NCBI GenBank assembly: GCA_028871595.1
Contig: JAGWMT010000001.1
Span: forward strand, 1-64,000
Length of the DNA stretch: 64,000 nucleotides
DNA from: Elusimicrobiota bacterium
GTDB taxonomy: Bacteria; Elusimicrobiota; Elusimicrobia; UBA1565; UBA9628
Direction: 5' to 3'
Shown: positions 50,901 to 58,962 of the stretch, in pieces
Numbering within the stretch: the stretch's first letter is position 1
How the letters are laid out: the number at the start of each line of letters is the position of its first letter
The notes under the pieces: model-generated
What the model was told of the DNA's origin: nothing
Seen by the model: the letters and a program-made list of their open reading frames with translations, nothing else
The model's database searches: none
Made by a program: the position numbers and the translations under genes

Positions 50901-52424
50901 TACAAGATCAGGGCTCTCAACGGCAACGGCATCGCCAGCGTTTACGATGCGACGATCAGCACCTTCATGGCCGGCCAACCGCCGGCCCCTCCCAGCGGGC
51001 TGACGCTCGCCAATTCGAGCGGCACGGCCGTGACACTGACGTGGAACGCCTCGCCGGGGCCGGGGCTGATCCAATACGACATCTACTGGGATTCGGGAAC
51101 GGGCGCGGTCAACTACGCCGCGGCCTACTCGACCGTCGCCGCCTCCACGACCTCCTTCACCACGGGCCTGCTCGCGCCCGGCACTTACTACTTCGCCGTG
51201 CGCGCCAAGAACTCGATCTTCCTGGAGGAGCAGAACACCAACGTCAGGGCGTCCATCGCCGTGGTGTCCGCGGCGCCCATCGCGAACTGGATGCAGACGC
51301 GGCTCCAGTTCCCGGCGTCCGGCAAGACCGTCTGGGGCAACCGCGTCACGCTGGACGCGGGGCTTCTGCGCGGATCGCTGGCCGGGATCAGCCAAGTCCG
51401 CTTCGACTACCGCTCCGCCGCCTCCACGACGGCCCCCTGGATCGCGGTCCCGGCCACCGAGTCCAACAATCCCGTCTTGAAGCCTCCGTTTTACATCCAC
51501 TGGGACGTGACCGGCCTGGCGCCCGGCGTCTACGAGGTCCGCGCCGCGGCCGCCAACGGCTCCGGCCAGGCGGACCCTAATCCCCCCACCGCGCTCGTGA
51601 CCGTCGGCTCCGCGAGTCCCGACATCACGGAAACCCTGGTCGGCGGCTCGATTCAGCACCTGGAGACCGTCAGCAACGACGTGGACAACGCCGCGTTCGT
51701 GGGCGGACCCGCCGGCGGGCAGACTTTGCTGGTCCAGCTTCCGGTCGGCGCCCTGGGCGCCTCCACGTCCACTGTCCTCCAGATATTGAACCCGGCAGCC
51801 TCGCCGCCGACGGCCCCGGCCACGCTCGTTCCGGCCGGGATATTCGCGCAGATCACTTTGCAGAACGGACAGACGGCGCTGAACGTGCCCGCGTTGCTGA
51901 CCGCGACTTATCCGGACGCCGACGGCGACGGCGTCGTGGACGGGACCTCCGCGCGCGCCGACCGACTCGCCTTCATGGTCTACCAGGTCGCGGGCGGAAC
52001 CTGGAAGGCCGAGAATCTCAGCACGTTGGACCTCGCCGGCAAGACCGTGAGCGTCCAGACGCCGCACTTCAGCCTCTTCGGCGTCTTCGCCGCCGCCGCG
52101 TCCGCGCTGGACTCCGTGCGCGTCTATCCCAATCCCTACCGCCCCAACGGCAAGAACCCCGACCAGGGCAAGCCCTACAGTTCCGCGGACGCCACGTCCG
52201 GCGTCATCTTCGACAACCTGACCCAGGGCGCCCGCATACAGATCTTCGACGTGTCGGGCGAGTTGGTCTGGCAGGCTTCCTCCGATATCACCAGCGGCAA
52301 GATCCAATGGGACGCTCGGAACAGCCAGGGGCGAGACGTGGCCACCGGCGGCTACATCGCCGTCATCCGCGACTTGGCCACCGGCCGCAGCGTGGTGAAG
52401 AAAATTGCGATCATCCGGCACTAA
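47925..52424 (+). CDS. Large Kelch/FN3 surface protein with C-terminal sorting domain
   Basis: 1499 aa from ATG 47925; a TTG at 47895 or the ATG at 47979 are alternatives, the last lying right at the hydrophobic signal segment (MTYCLPALLLLAAPATA). Kelch-type propeller about residues 130-410 (KIYLFGSA, NKIYVFGGIYG, NKIYIFGGDNG, NKIYVFGGMHA, KIEVFGGTKD), several FN3 domains about 640-1120 (GLSPNTTYFVRVRAH, LSSGTTYYFRVRARN), a beta domain, and a FlgD/type IX-like C-terminus (VYPNPYRPNGKNP, IQIFDVSGELVWQ, GGYIAVIRD). Probably secreted through the same route as the giant protein. The next gene is a PorV-like barrel overlapping by 20 bp. Confidence 0.85.
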   Translation: MKMDWDFGCRRFAIRRAGMTYCLPALLLLAAPATANVWVQGNWQGGAVSGSTTSVVSGWSLYDSQDGNAVALSTGLQTRQGIPGAWTQTDDGAGLSGFNLAGSSFNVSKISGTGAAATLQMVNVETVTAQTATMPGAQFENMGIAAFPATGKIYLFGSATPTGSTNQILQYDPASDNLSVAPTTLRDAIQGPAAAYHPGKNKIYVFGGIYGGCGLPCSPGLIQEYDPSSATISTKSATFPTVPTSMSAVYFPPTNKIYIFGGDNGVSVSSAIWVYDPTADTLATMSAVLPSSPSWTSAAYDPGTNKIYVFGGMHAITRVVYSDVIRYDPIADTATVVAALPNPEWRTAAVYQPATGKIEVFGGTKDSGLVNNTIAEFDPATNAVDVRPTVLPSVAVASGGVAGAYFSGTGDTYLFTNTDSNILKYHFNARGAYTSGVFDAGSASNFSAASWNPVAQATSSVTLAIGVRAGSTPVPDATWSNSGAFAAAANGGSLASLGPNRYAQYIATFTTTDASTSPVLNDITIGYTQTAASATLVSSAYNSGGPLNIVQKISWQGTFPSGTTVQFQIRTASDNGGGFPATWSPWLGPTAATDYYTDPAGGQAINPAHSDGINDQWVQYKVQMISSNTLAAATLSTVTVTYGLLPAAPFLNSLTANTSTQLSASWTDNSTNEDEFVVSSGTVSGPTNLGATVATLNKAGTGGAQSISVVGLSPNTTYFVRVRAHVLPAVDLYSFYSNELSLATLASPPTNMSVTAVYGSSAAVSWNAGGNPAGTPFEVSVSTDNFALNISTPVAFSSNLTAAATTLYNLSSGTTYYFRVRARNLAGVATAFAATASTPTLPGALGPPSGAALGVSSITWSWTNTVGPVVQGYNVYSAATGLLLAAATSTAYVQTGLAANTPYGIAVVALDASGAGPPSAAATTYALAAPPSATAFSAIYVSSLTVAWNNGGNPAATVFEVRRATDGVSFALVSSQTAVAFTDTQLGNATYYYKIRALNGNGIASVYDATISTFMAGQPPAPPSGLTLANSSGTAVTLTWNASPGPGLIQYDIYWDSGTGAVNYAAAYSTVAASTTSFTTGLLAPGTYYFAVRAKNSIFLEEQNTNVRASIAVVSAAPIANWMQTRLQFPASGKTVWGNRVTLDAGLLRGSLAGISQVRFDYRSAASTTAPWIAVPATESNNPVLKPPFYIHWDVTGLAPGVYEVRAAAANGSGQADPNPPTALVTVGSASPDITETLVGGSIQHLETVSNDVDNAAFVGGPAGGQTLLVQLPVGALGASTSTVLQILNPAASPPTAPATLVPAGIFAQITLQNGQTALNVPALLTATYPDADGDGVVDGTSARADRLAFMVYQVAGGTWKAENLSTLDLAGKTVSVQTPHFSLFGVFAAAASALDSVRVYPNPYRPNGKNPDQGKPYSSADATSGVIFDNLTQGARIQIFDVSGELVWQASSDITSGKIQWDARNSQGRDVATGGYIAVIRDLATGRSVVKKIAIIRH

Positions 52425-53373
52425 CGTCGTCGTCGCCGCGTTCCTGGCGGCGCTTGCCCCCGCCCCGGCCCTCGCCGCAGGCTCGGCGGGCGCGACCCCG
52501 TTCAATTTCATCTTCCTGGACGCCGACGCCCGGCCGGTCGCCCTCGGCGGCGCCTACGCCGCCCTGGCGGGCGATGCCAACGCGCTCCTCTACAACCCCG
52601 CGGGCCTGGGCGCCCTCAAGTCGCACCAACTGACTTTGATGCACAGCCAGTATTTCCAGGGCATCACCCAGGAGTACGCCGCCTTCGCCTACAACGTCGG
52701 CGAGAGCGACCAGTACAACGAGAACCGCTTCGGCAACGGCTACACGGGCCGGCGCCAGGGCTGGGGCGTCATGATCAACACCTTGAGCTTCGGCGCCATC
52801 CAGCGGACCACTTTGTCCAATCCGGACGGGACCGGCCTTTCGAACTTCGGACTGCGCGACTCGGTCGCCGCCTTCGGCTACGGCGTGCAGGTCCGGCCGG
52901 GCTTCAGCGTCGGCGCGGCCGTCAAGGGCTTCTACGAGACGGTCGACAACGCGTCCCTCTCGGCGCCCGCCGCCGACGCGGGACTGCTCTACGCGCCCGG
53001 AGGACTGCCGCTGTCCTTCGGCTTGACCGCGCAGAACCTCGGCCCCGGCGCGCGCACCCGCGGAAGCTCGGGCGCGGAGCCGCTGCCCGCGGCCGTCCGC
53101 GCCGGCGCGGCGGTCTTCGTCGGCTCGGGAGGACTGCTGTCGTTCGACGTCGTCGAGGCCCGCGGCGGACGACCGGCCATACACGCCGGGGCGGAGTACG
53201 CGACCTTCGGCCGCTTGGCCCTGCGCGCCGGCTATGACGGCAAGAACGAGGCCGGGCCGGGAGTGACCGCGGGCCTCGGCGTCCTATTGCCCGGCGCCTC
53301 GGTTAACTACGCCTTCGTCCCCTTCGGAGTCTTGGGCGACGCCCACCGCATCAGCCTCGAGTTCCACTGGTGA
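52405..53373 (+). CDS. PorV/PorQ-like outer-membrane beta-barrel protein, second copy
   Basis: 322 aa, TTG start at 52405 inside the end of the Kelch/FN3 gene. Signal peptide, then FIFLDADARPVALGGAYAAL and AGDANALLYNPAGLGALKSH, the PorV-type N-terminal signature with NPAGL; barrel end GDAHRISLEFHW. It mirrors the first surface operon (large cargo followed by a PorV-like barrel), so each barrel may be devoted to its neighbouring cargo. The 3' end overlaps the convergent regulator gene by 23 bp. Confidence 0.85.
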   Translation: MRSSGTNVVVAAFLAALAPAPALAAGSAGATPFNFIFLDADARPVALGGAYAALAGDANALLYNPAGLGALKSHQLTLMHSQYFQGITQEYAAFAYNVGESDQYNENRFGNGYTGRRQGWGVMINTLSFGAIQRTTLSNPDGTGLSNFGLRDSVAAFGYGVQVRPGFSVGAAVKGFYETVDNASLSAPAADAGLLYAPGGLPLSFGLTAQNLGPGARTRGSSGAEPLPAAVRAGAAVFVGSGGLLSFDVVEARGGRPAIHAGAEYATFGRLALRAGYDGKNEAGPGVTAGLGVLLPGASVNYAFVPFGVLGDAHRISLEFHW

Positions 53374-54577
53374 GCAAGCGCTTGGCGGCATCGACGTCCA
53401 GGCGGTAGCCGTCCTCGCCGTTGACCGACTCGATCAACCGGGCGTCTCGCCCCAACTTCTTGCGGATGTGGCTGACGTGCACCTTGATCACCGTCGATTC
53501 CTGCCCAGGCCAAGCGCGGCAGACTTTCTTGTGAAGCGTGTCCGAGCGCACGAGCTTTCCCATGGCGGCCAAGAGCAGGGCGACGATGCCCGCCTCCGCC
53601 TTCGTCAACCCGACCGCCGCTTTGCGGCCGCGGATCGTCAGCGCGAGAGCCTCGCAGTCGAGGACGACTCCCCCGGCGCTGAGCATTCCCCTTGAATCGA
53701 TGCCGAAGCGCCGCCGCCGGATGAGCCCGCGGACACGCGCGGCCAAGCGCATCACCGGCGCGGTCTTGAGCAGGTAGTCGTCGGCGCCGAGGTCTAAGCA
53801 ATCGACTTCCTGCCGCAGACGGTCGTCGCCCGTCAGCATCAGGATCGGCAGGTAAAGGCCGCCGGCGCTCTCGTCACGCAGCCGCCGACAGACCTGTTTG
53901 CCGTCCAATCCCGGCATGTGAAGGTCCAAGATCACCAAGTCGGGCAGCTCCGTCTTGGCCAGGCTCAAGCCCGCGACGCCGTTGTCCGCCCAGAAAACCT
54001 TGTGCGCGCCGTTCTTGAACATCGTCTTCAGCAGGTCGGCCGTGTCGCTCTCGTCGTCGATGACGAGCACGGTCAAATCCAAGGGGAAGCCGTCTCGCGC
54101 ACCGGCCGCGGCCGCAGGAACCGGCGAAGCGCCGACCATAAGGCGCGCGCGGAGACTCCCGACGAAACGGTCGGCGTCGAACAACTCGGCCTTGGCGAGA
54201 AGCGCCTCGGCGCCTAAAACCCGGAAACGCGCTTCCGTCTCGACGTCGCCGCGTATGCCCGAGATGACGAAGACGGGAACGCTCCGCGTCCTGGCCGAGC
54301 TTCTCAGCCCCTTCATGACGAACTCCGCCGAGAACGTGTCCTTCGGATTCTTTCCGTCGAGGCACAAGTCGAGAAAGATCGCACCCGGCCCGCGCTCCCG
54401 CGCCAGCCGCAAGCCTTCCGTCGGACTCGCGGCCTCCACCACGCTGAAGCCCATCTTCGCGAAGAACTTGGCGAAGGCGGGACGAAAGCCGGGGTCGTCG
54501 TCTATGATCAGGATCGACGCGAACGAGCGGGGAATACGCGCAACCGGAACGGCGCTATCCGTCGATTCCAGACTCAC
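53351..54577 (-). CDS. Response regulator with two receiver domains and OmpR-type winged helix
   Basis: 408 aa. Receiver 1 (about 20-145): ILIIDDDPGF, phospho-Asp in FLDLCLDG, VISG, but the Lys region is LLAKAELF. Receiver 2 (about 168-285): VLVIDDESDT, ILDLHMPG, LTGDD, LLKTAP. C-terminal Trans_reg_C winged helix (about 300-400): GLTKAEAGIVALLLAAMGKL, VIKVHVSHIRKKLGRDARLI, GEDGYRLD. Tandem receivers suggest integration of two phospho-signals. Adjacent to the surface-protein island, it may control it; no kinase is nearby. Confidence 0.85.
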   Translation of the reverse strand: MSLESTDSAVPVARIPRSFASILIIDDDPGFRPAFAKFFAKMGFSVVEAASPTEGLRLARERGPGAIFLDLCLDGKNPKDTFSAEFVMKGLRSSARTRSVPVFVISGIRGDVETEARFRVLGAEALLAKAELFDADRFVGSLRARLMVGASPVPAAAAGARDGFPLDLTVLVIDDESDTADLLKTMFKNGAHKVFWADNGVAGLSLAKTELPDLVILDLHMPGLDGKQVCRRLRDESAGGLYLPILMLTGDDRLRQEVDCLDLGADDYLLKTAPVMRLAARVRGLIRRRRFGIDSRGMLSAGGVVLDCEALALTIRGRKAAVGLTKAEAGIVALLLAAMGKLVRSDTLHKKVCRAWPGQESTVIKVHVSHIRKKLGRDARLIESVNGEDGYRLDVDAAKRLLTSGTRG

Positions 54578-54941
54578 GGGATTCCCCTCTCATGGAAAGC
54601 GCTCGGTCATATTTCTGAGGCATCCTTGTCCGCCCCCCAGCTTGGCGCGCCAGGGAGTATTTAACAGGATAGGGAAGATTTGTCAATTGCGGCTGGTTAA
54701 ATTCGGGTTCCTTCACAACCTAGGCCCTTCGACCTCTTCCCCGACAGGACCAACGCCCCTGGAGTCCTGCCGGGGCGGGTTCTATACTGACTTGTACCTC
54801 GTGTAGTCCGGGGGATCGGCCCCGGAGCATCCACGGCTTCGCCGCAAACGAAGCGCGACCACGGGAAACGATAAGCTCGCGTCTCGTTCCGGACCCAAGC
54901 CGCATGCCTGGGGATGGAGCGAGAATCGGGCCCGTGACCCG
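54578..54941. other. Intergenic region at the left side of the mobilizable element
   Basis: No gene seen. It is AT-richer than its surroundings near 54655-54715, has a TATACT hexamer at about 54783 that could drive the rightward gene at 54942, and GC-rich short stems (CCGGGGG-N4-CCCCGG near 54810). No copy of the tRNA-Gln 3' end could be found here. Confidence 0.4.
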
Positions 54942-55688
54942 ATGGAAACCGCGATCCAAGAAGCACCTCCCGTACCGAGCCCGGCAGCCGAGAATCTGCC
55001 GGCCGAGGCGCGCGCCGTCGCCGGGGAATGGCGCCGCCACGCGCGGCACGAGCGCGTCCGAATCAAGCTGACGCTCGACCACGCCGGCCATTGCTACGAG
55101 CGGTTGTGCGGCGTCCTCGCCAATCCAGGCCGCCAGGTCCGGACCCCGTTGCGTCCCGACGCGATGATCTCCGACCCGGCCCGTCTGCTCGATATCCTGG
55201 ATAAGGGGTTGCGCAGGATGCCCCAGACCACCCCTGTCCGCGTGGGAAAACGAGGCGCCGTCAGGCTCCTTGCGCAGGTCGTGGCCCTGGAAGTCATGCC
55301 CAACGAGGCCGCCTATCTGCTCCGGATCGTCAAGAACATCAAGCGCGATCTGTGGCGGGAAACCGCACAAGAACATGCACGCTTCGCCCCCCTCGAAGCG
55401 GTCGAGATCGCCGAAGAGGAAGGCGGGCGAGGCGTGTTCTTCCCGCCTTCCCACCCCGAAAATCCTGAAGCCTCGACGCGCCAGGCCGTGATCCAGAAGG
55501 CCCTCGACGAGTTGCCGAAGCGGCTCGGGATGTCGGCTGAGGACGTGGCCGCGCTGCTCGCAGCCGTCGCCGACGCCCAGGGCAACGTGTCGGCCGCCGC
55601 GCGCCAGCTCGGCCAGCCGCAGCGCAAGACCGCCCGTCGCGTCGAGCGCATCCAGAAGCACCCCCAGCGCCGCGGCCTCGCGGCCTAA
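54942..55688 (+). CDS. Putative DNA-binding/sigma-like protein of the mobile element
   Basis: 248 aa, soluble. Layout resembles a sigma factor without clear identity: a helical part with NEAAYLLRIVKNIKRDLWRE (like a region 2 helix), an acidic linker, then ALDELPKRLGMSAEDVAALL and a C-terminal helix-turn-helix GNVSAAARQLGQPQRKTARR similar to Fis-type HTH. First gene of the element before the mobilization genes; it may regulate them. No family name can be given. Confidence 0.5.
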   Translation: METAIQEAPPVPSPAAENLPAEARAVAGEWRRHARHERVRIKLTLDHAGHCYERLCGVLANPGRQVRTPLRPDAMISDPARLLDILDKGLRRMPQTTPVRVGKRGAVRLLAQVVALEVMPNEAAYLLRIVKNIKRDLWRETAQEHARFAPLEAVEIAEEEGGRGVFFPPSHPENPEASTRQAVIQKALDELPKRLGMSAEDVAALLAAVADAQGNVSAAARQLGQPQRKTARRVERIQKHPQRRGLAA

Positions 55689-55851
55689 AAATCGCCTGTC
55701 TAAAACGCGCCCCTGGCGCGTTATTGCCTATGCGGGGGCAATGAGCGTGTTCTGTCGCCACAGAATAGGGGGCCTTCGAGTGGTACGACGAAGAAACCTC
55801 GTCCGCCACAGCGCAATCTCGCCCGCCTGACGCGCTCTGTCGAGCACTTTT

Positions 55852-55904
55852 CCTCCCAACCCCACCCCCACAACGACAAAAGATGTGGGGCTGGGGTTGG
55901 GAGG
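55852..55904. repeat. Long GC-rich inverted repeat (21-bp arms)
   Basis: Left arm 55852-55872 (pyrimidine-rich, CCTCCCAACCCCA...) and right arm 55884-55904 pair at 20 of 21 positions around an 11-nt loop (ACGACAAAAGA). It lies between the HTH gene and the mobilization genes. It could be a terminator, an origin of transfer or a replication hairpin. Confidence 0.75.
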
Positions 55905-55909
55905 CGGCG

Positions 55910-56100
55910 GGCTGGGACAAGTGGCGGACGAATGCAGCAGAGAGAATGAAGGAGAAGAAAAGGGCAACGGGAAAAACGGAAGGAAGGAGAAAAATCGGAC
56001 AAGGAACGGACAAAAAACCAAAGACAGGAGGACATGATTGGGTCAAGGAAAACAAGGACAAGACCAGGGAAAATCCGGGGCAAGACTCCAAGAAAGGGAC
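55910..56100 (+). other. Polypurine tract leading into the mobilization genes
   Basis: About 190 nt of almost entirely A and G on the plus strand, extending from the large hairpin through the first 20 codons of the relaxation gene. The N-terminal residues it encodes (GQGKQGQDQGKSGAR) look like low-complexity read-out. Composition unlike anything else in the window. Confidence 0.6.
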
Positions 56101-56877
56101 TACGAACTGCTGGCGGCACTGGAGGCGTGGGGCGTGCTGGGGCTGGGTCAAATCGACGGTTTGGTGTTCCACAAGGACCTGCCGGACGCGGCGAAGTGCG
56201 AGCGATTCTTCAACCGGAATGGGGACGATCTCTACCGGCTGTCGGGCTACAAGCGGCTGTCGGACCTGAAGAAATCGGGCTACGTAGAGGCGCATTTCTA
56301 CCATGGATTCCCGATGGTGTTCACGCTGACGAACAAGGGGCACGGCGCGTTGAAGGCAGTCGGGCGGGCTCAGCTCCCGGGGTTTCGGCGGTCGGTTTCC
56401 CCCCACTTGGTCGAGCACGAGGTCCTGGTCAACGCGGTCGGACTCGTGCTGGCCGAGGTCCTGGGACTGCGCGTGCGGACCATACGGCAGAGGACCGCCT
56501 GGAGCCCGCGCGGCGGCTGGAGCCACAACGCGAGCCGGTCGAAAGTCCCGGACTTGTGGATTGCGGACGAGCGCCAACCCAAGGCGGTCGAGGTCGAGCT
56601 GAACCAGAAATCGACCCTGCTCTACCCCGAGATCTGGGAGGCGTACCGCGAGCGCCTGCCGCGCGAGGGAGCGGTCCTCTACCTCGCCGGTTGGCCCAGG
56701 GGGGTCGCCTTCATCCAGCGCCGCGCCGCGCGCCTGGGCATGGAGTTCATCTACGCTTGCGGCCTCGAAGACTTCGCCGCGAGCTGCGGCCGGGCTCCGT
56801 TCCTCAACTGCGAAGGCAGGACCTTGCGGCTGGCCGCCGCGGGGCTGACGAATCAAACCACGGGAGGTCTCGCCTGA
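56038..56877 (+). CDS. Replication-relaxation family protein (mobilization accessory)
   Basis: 279 aa from TTG 56038; GGAGG lies 10 nt upstream. An ATG at 56034 is in another frame. The body reads LQERDYELLAALEAWGVLGL, a winged-helix start, LYRLSGYKRLSDLKKSGYVE, FTLTNKGHGALKA, then HLVEHEVLVNAVGLVLAEVL and VPDLWIADERQPKAVEVELN, typical of the replication-relaxation (MobC/TrwA-helper-like) family, with a PD-E-x-E nuclease-like strand. These assist relaxase or plasmid replication. Stop overlaps the coupling-protein start (TGATG). Confidence 0.7.
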   Translation: MGQGKQGQDQGKSGARLQERDYELLAALEAWGVLGLGQIDGLVFHKDLPDAAKCERFFNRNGDDLYRLSGYKRLSDLKKSGYVEAHFYHGFPMVFTLTNKGHGALKAVGRAQLPGFRRSVSPHLVEHEVLVNAVGLVLAEVLGLRVRTIRQRTAWSPRGGWSHNASRSKVPDLWIADERQPKAVEVELNQKSTLLYPEIWEAYRERLPREGAVLYLAGWPRGVAFIQRRAARLGMEFIYACGLEDFAASCGRAPFLNCEGRTLRLAAAGLTNQTTGGLA

Positions 56878-58622
56878 TGGAACCCCAAGTCGCCGCGCTC
56901 GTCTTCGCCGTGATCTTCTCCGTAGGTCTCGTCTTCCAGCACTACGACCGGCGCAGGGCCGCCGCCGCGGTCCAGGGCCTGGCCTTCGCCTTCGTCCTGG
57001 GCTTCATGCCCTGGAAGACCGTCGTGGCAGTCTGCCGCTTCTTGCCGGGCACCCGGCATGTCCCGCTGGCGAAAATTCGCCTTGTTTGGGGCGAGGTGTC
57101 GGCTGCGTTCGGCCTCATCGTCGCGCTGGGGCTCATCCTCCGCAAGCCCATGGGCGGGCGGCAACGCCAGTGGGACGCACCGCGCGGCGCGGGCAACACA
57201 GACAAGGACCTCGGCAAAATCCTGGGCGGCAAGCCGGCCAAAGAAGGGACGCTCATCGGCGTTTCCAACGGCCGCCGCAGGGTCTACCTGGCCGCACCGG
57301 AGCGCGAGCGGCATATGCAGGTGGTGGGGCCGACGCGCTCGGGCAAATCGCAACTCTTGTTCGCCCTGTCGGGCCAGGACATGCGCCAGGGCATGCCGGT
57401 ATTCTTCATGGAGGCCAAGGGCGATCGCTCGGACTTCGATCAGTTCCTGAAGCTGGCAGGCATGGCGGGCCGGGAGCGCGACGTGCGCTACTTCAACCCG
57501 CAGGACCCGCGCTCGATGACCTTCAACCCCATCCGCCGCCTGCCCGGCCAGGACGTCACCGAGATCACCAACCAACTCGCGCGCGCCATCGGCCGCGAGC
57601 CCACATCCAAGGGCGAGGCGCAGGACTACTACCGTTCGCTCGACTACGCGCGCATGACGAACATGGTCGAGGTCTTCTGCGCGACCGGCCGGGAGTTCAC
57701 GCTGAGGGACTGCCACGCCTACTTCAGTTCGGACAAGGCGCGGCGCAAAGCCCTCGACCTGTGTGACGACCGGCGCGCGGTCGCGGCGGCGCACGCGGAC
57801 TTCAAGGGTACCCCGGACACCTCGGGGCTCACCTCCTCGATCCGACCGTGGACGACCGGCAATCTGGGGCGGCTCCTCAACGACTACTCGCCGCAGATCA
57901 AGCTCGAAGAGGTCTTCGAGCAGGACCAGCTCGCCTACTTCGCGGTGCCGATCGGGCGCTTGCAGGTCCTCGCCAACCCGCTCGGGCGCATGGCGATCTC
58001 GGGGCTCCTGTCCGTCGCCTCGGCGCGGCAGGCGGCCTCGGTCAAGCCGGGGCCCGCGTCCGTCATCCTCGACGAGTTCGCGGAGTTCGCGACCCCGGTA
58101 TTCTCGTCCTTCATCGCCACGGTCGCGTCAGCGAGGTTCTGGACGGTCCTGTCGCATCAGGACCTGGGCCAGCTCAAGCGCATCGAGGGCCTGAACGTCG
58201 AGGCGTTCCACTCGGCGGTGTTCGCCAACACGTCAGGATGCAAGGTCTGCTTCAAGACGCCGGCGCCCGAGGACGCGGAGTTCTGGTCGGCGGCGCTCGG
58301 GACCTACAAGACCTTCAAGGACACGGAACGCTACAAGCGGAGCTTCCTGGGCACGATGGGAACGGGCGAGGTGTCGCGGCGCGAGGTCGAGGAGTTCAAG
58401 GTCCATCCGAACTTGCTCAAGAGCTTGTCGCCGGGGACGGCGCTCATCTTGTCGCAGGGCACGCACGAGTGCCTGGCGCGGACGGCGGGCGTGGCGCGGC
58501 TGCTTGAGAGCGTCGCTGTGCCGGAGCTTGCGGTGCCGAGGCCCGAACCCGCGCAGGGCCTCGACCTGGCAGCCGAGGTCCACGGAGCGCAACGCTTCAA
58601 CGTGGACGGACAGCTCGTGTAG
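56877..58622 (+). CDS. VirD4/TraG-type type IV coupling ATPase
   Basis: 581 aa. Two or three N-terminal transmembrane segments (VAALVFAVIFSVGLVFQHY, GLAFAFVLGFMPWKTVVAV, AAFGLIVALGLILR), Walker A GPTRSGKS near residue 151, Walker B SVILDEFAEFA near 394, and the TraM-binding-like C-terminal ATPase lobe (LSHQDLGQLK, FANTSGCKVCFKT). It would bring the relaxase-DNA complex to a type IV channel. No relaxase or channel genes are within the element, so transfer would need a helper system. The long frame from 56034 is only its extension. Confidence 0.85.
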   Translation: MEPQVAALVFAVIFSVGLVFQHYDRRRAAAAVQGLAFAFVLGFMPWKTVVAVCRFLPGTRHVPLAKIRLVWGEVSAAFGLIVALGLILRKPMGGRQRQWDAPRGAGNTDKDLGKILGGKPAKEGTLIGVSNGRRRVYLAAPERERHMQVVGPTRSGKSQLLFALSGQDMRQGMPVFFMEAKGDRSDFDQFLKLAGMAGRERDVRYFNPQDPRSMTFNPIRRLPGQDVTEITNQLARAIGREPTSKGEAQDYYRSLDYARMTNMVEVFCATGREFTLRDCHAYFSSDKARRKALDLCDDRRAVAAAHADFKGTPDTSGLTSSIRPWTTGNLGRLLNDYSPQIKLEEVFEQDQLAYFAVPIGRLQVLANPLGRMAISGLLSVASARQAASVKPGPASVILDEFAEFATPVFSSFIATVASARFWTVLSHQDLGQLKRIEGLNVEAFHSAVFANTSGCKVCFKTPAPEDAEFWSAALGTYKTFKDTERYKRSFLGTMGTGEVSRREVEEFKVHPNLLKSLSPGTALILSQGTHECLARTAGVARLLESVAVPELAVPRPEPAQGLDLAAEVHGAQRFNVDGQLV

Positions 58623-58719
58623 AGAAGACGTGACGTGCGGCGGTCGAGAATAACCGGGGTCAAAAATGGAAGCCCCTTAAACGAGGGCCAGGGCAGGGCC
58701 TGGTCCGCACAGGAGGTCA

Positions 58720-58950
58720 TTGGACGAACGGAACGACACGACAGAGATGCCGCATGAGCCGCACCCCGTCACCCGCCGCAGGCCGCGCTTGCGTCCGGGC
58801 CATCGCTTCATGGAGCCGGAGGAGTTGACGCCGCACGAGCGCTGGGATCGGATCATCGAACTGCTGGCCGTCATGGCGATGCCGCGAACTCCGCTCGAAA
58901 CGAGCCTGGCGGAGCCGGTTTTGACCAGTGAAATAAACAATGCGAAATGA
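58720..58950 (+). CDS. Small hypothetical protein, 76 aa
   Basis: TTG start at 58720 preceded by AGGAGG. The sequence is Arg/Pro/Glu rich (TRRRPRLRPGHRFMEPEELT) with a short helix HERWDRIIELLAVMAM. It ends 12 bp before the recombinase, so could be translated with it and act as a recombination directionality factor, but no family is recognised. Confidence 0.45.
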   Translation: MDERNDTTEMPHEPHPVTRRRPRLRPGHRFMEPEELTPHERWDRIIELLAVMAMPRTPLETSLAEPVLTSEINNAK

Positions 58951-58962
58951 TAGGATTCCGCC

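Noticed and set aside
50880..52511. 543-aa leftward open frame
   Set aside because: Antisense to the Kelch/FN3 gene, which has clear domains and signal peptide.
56034..56876. N-terminal 281-residue extension of the coupling ATPase from ATG 56034
   Set aside because: It overlaps the replication-relaxation gene in another frame, is low complexity, and the ATG at 56877 gives a normal membrane-anchored N-terminus.
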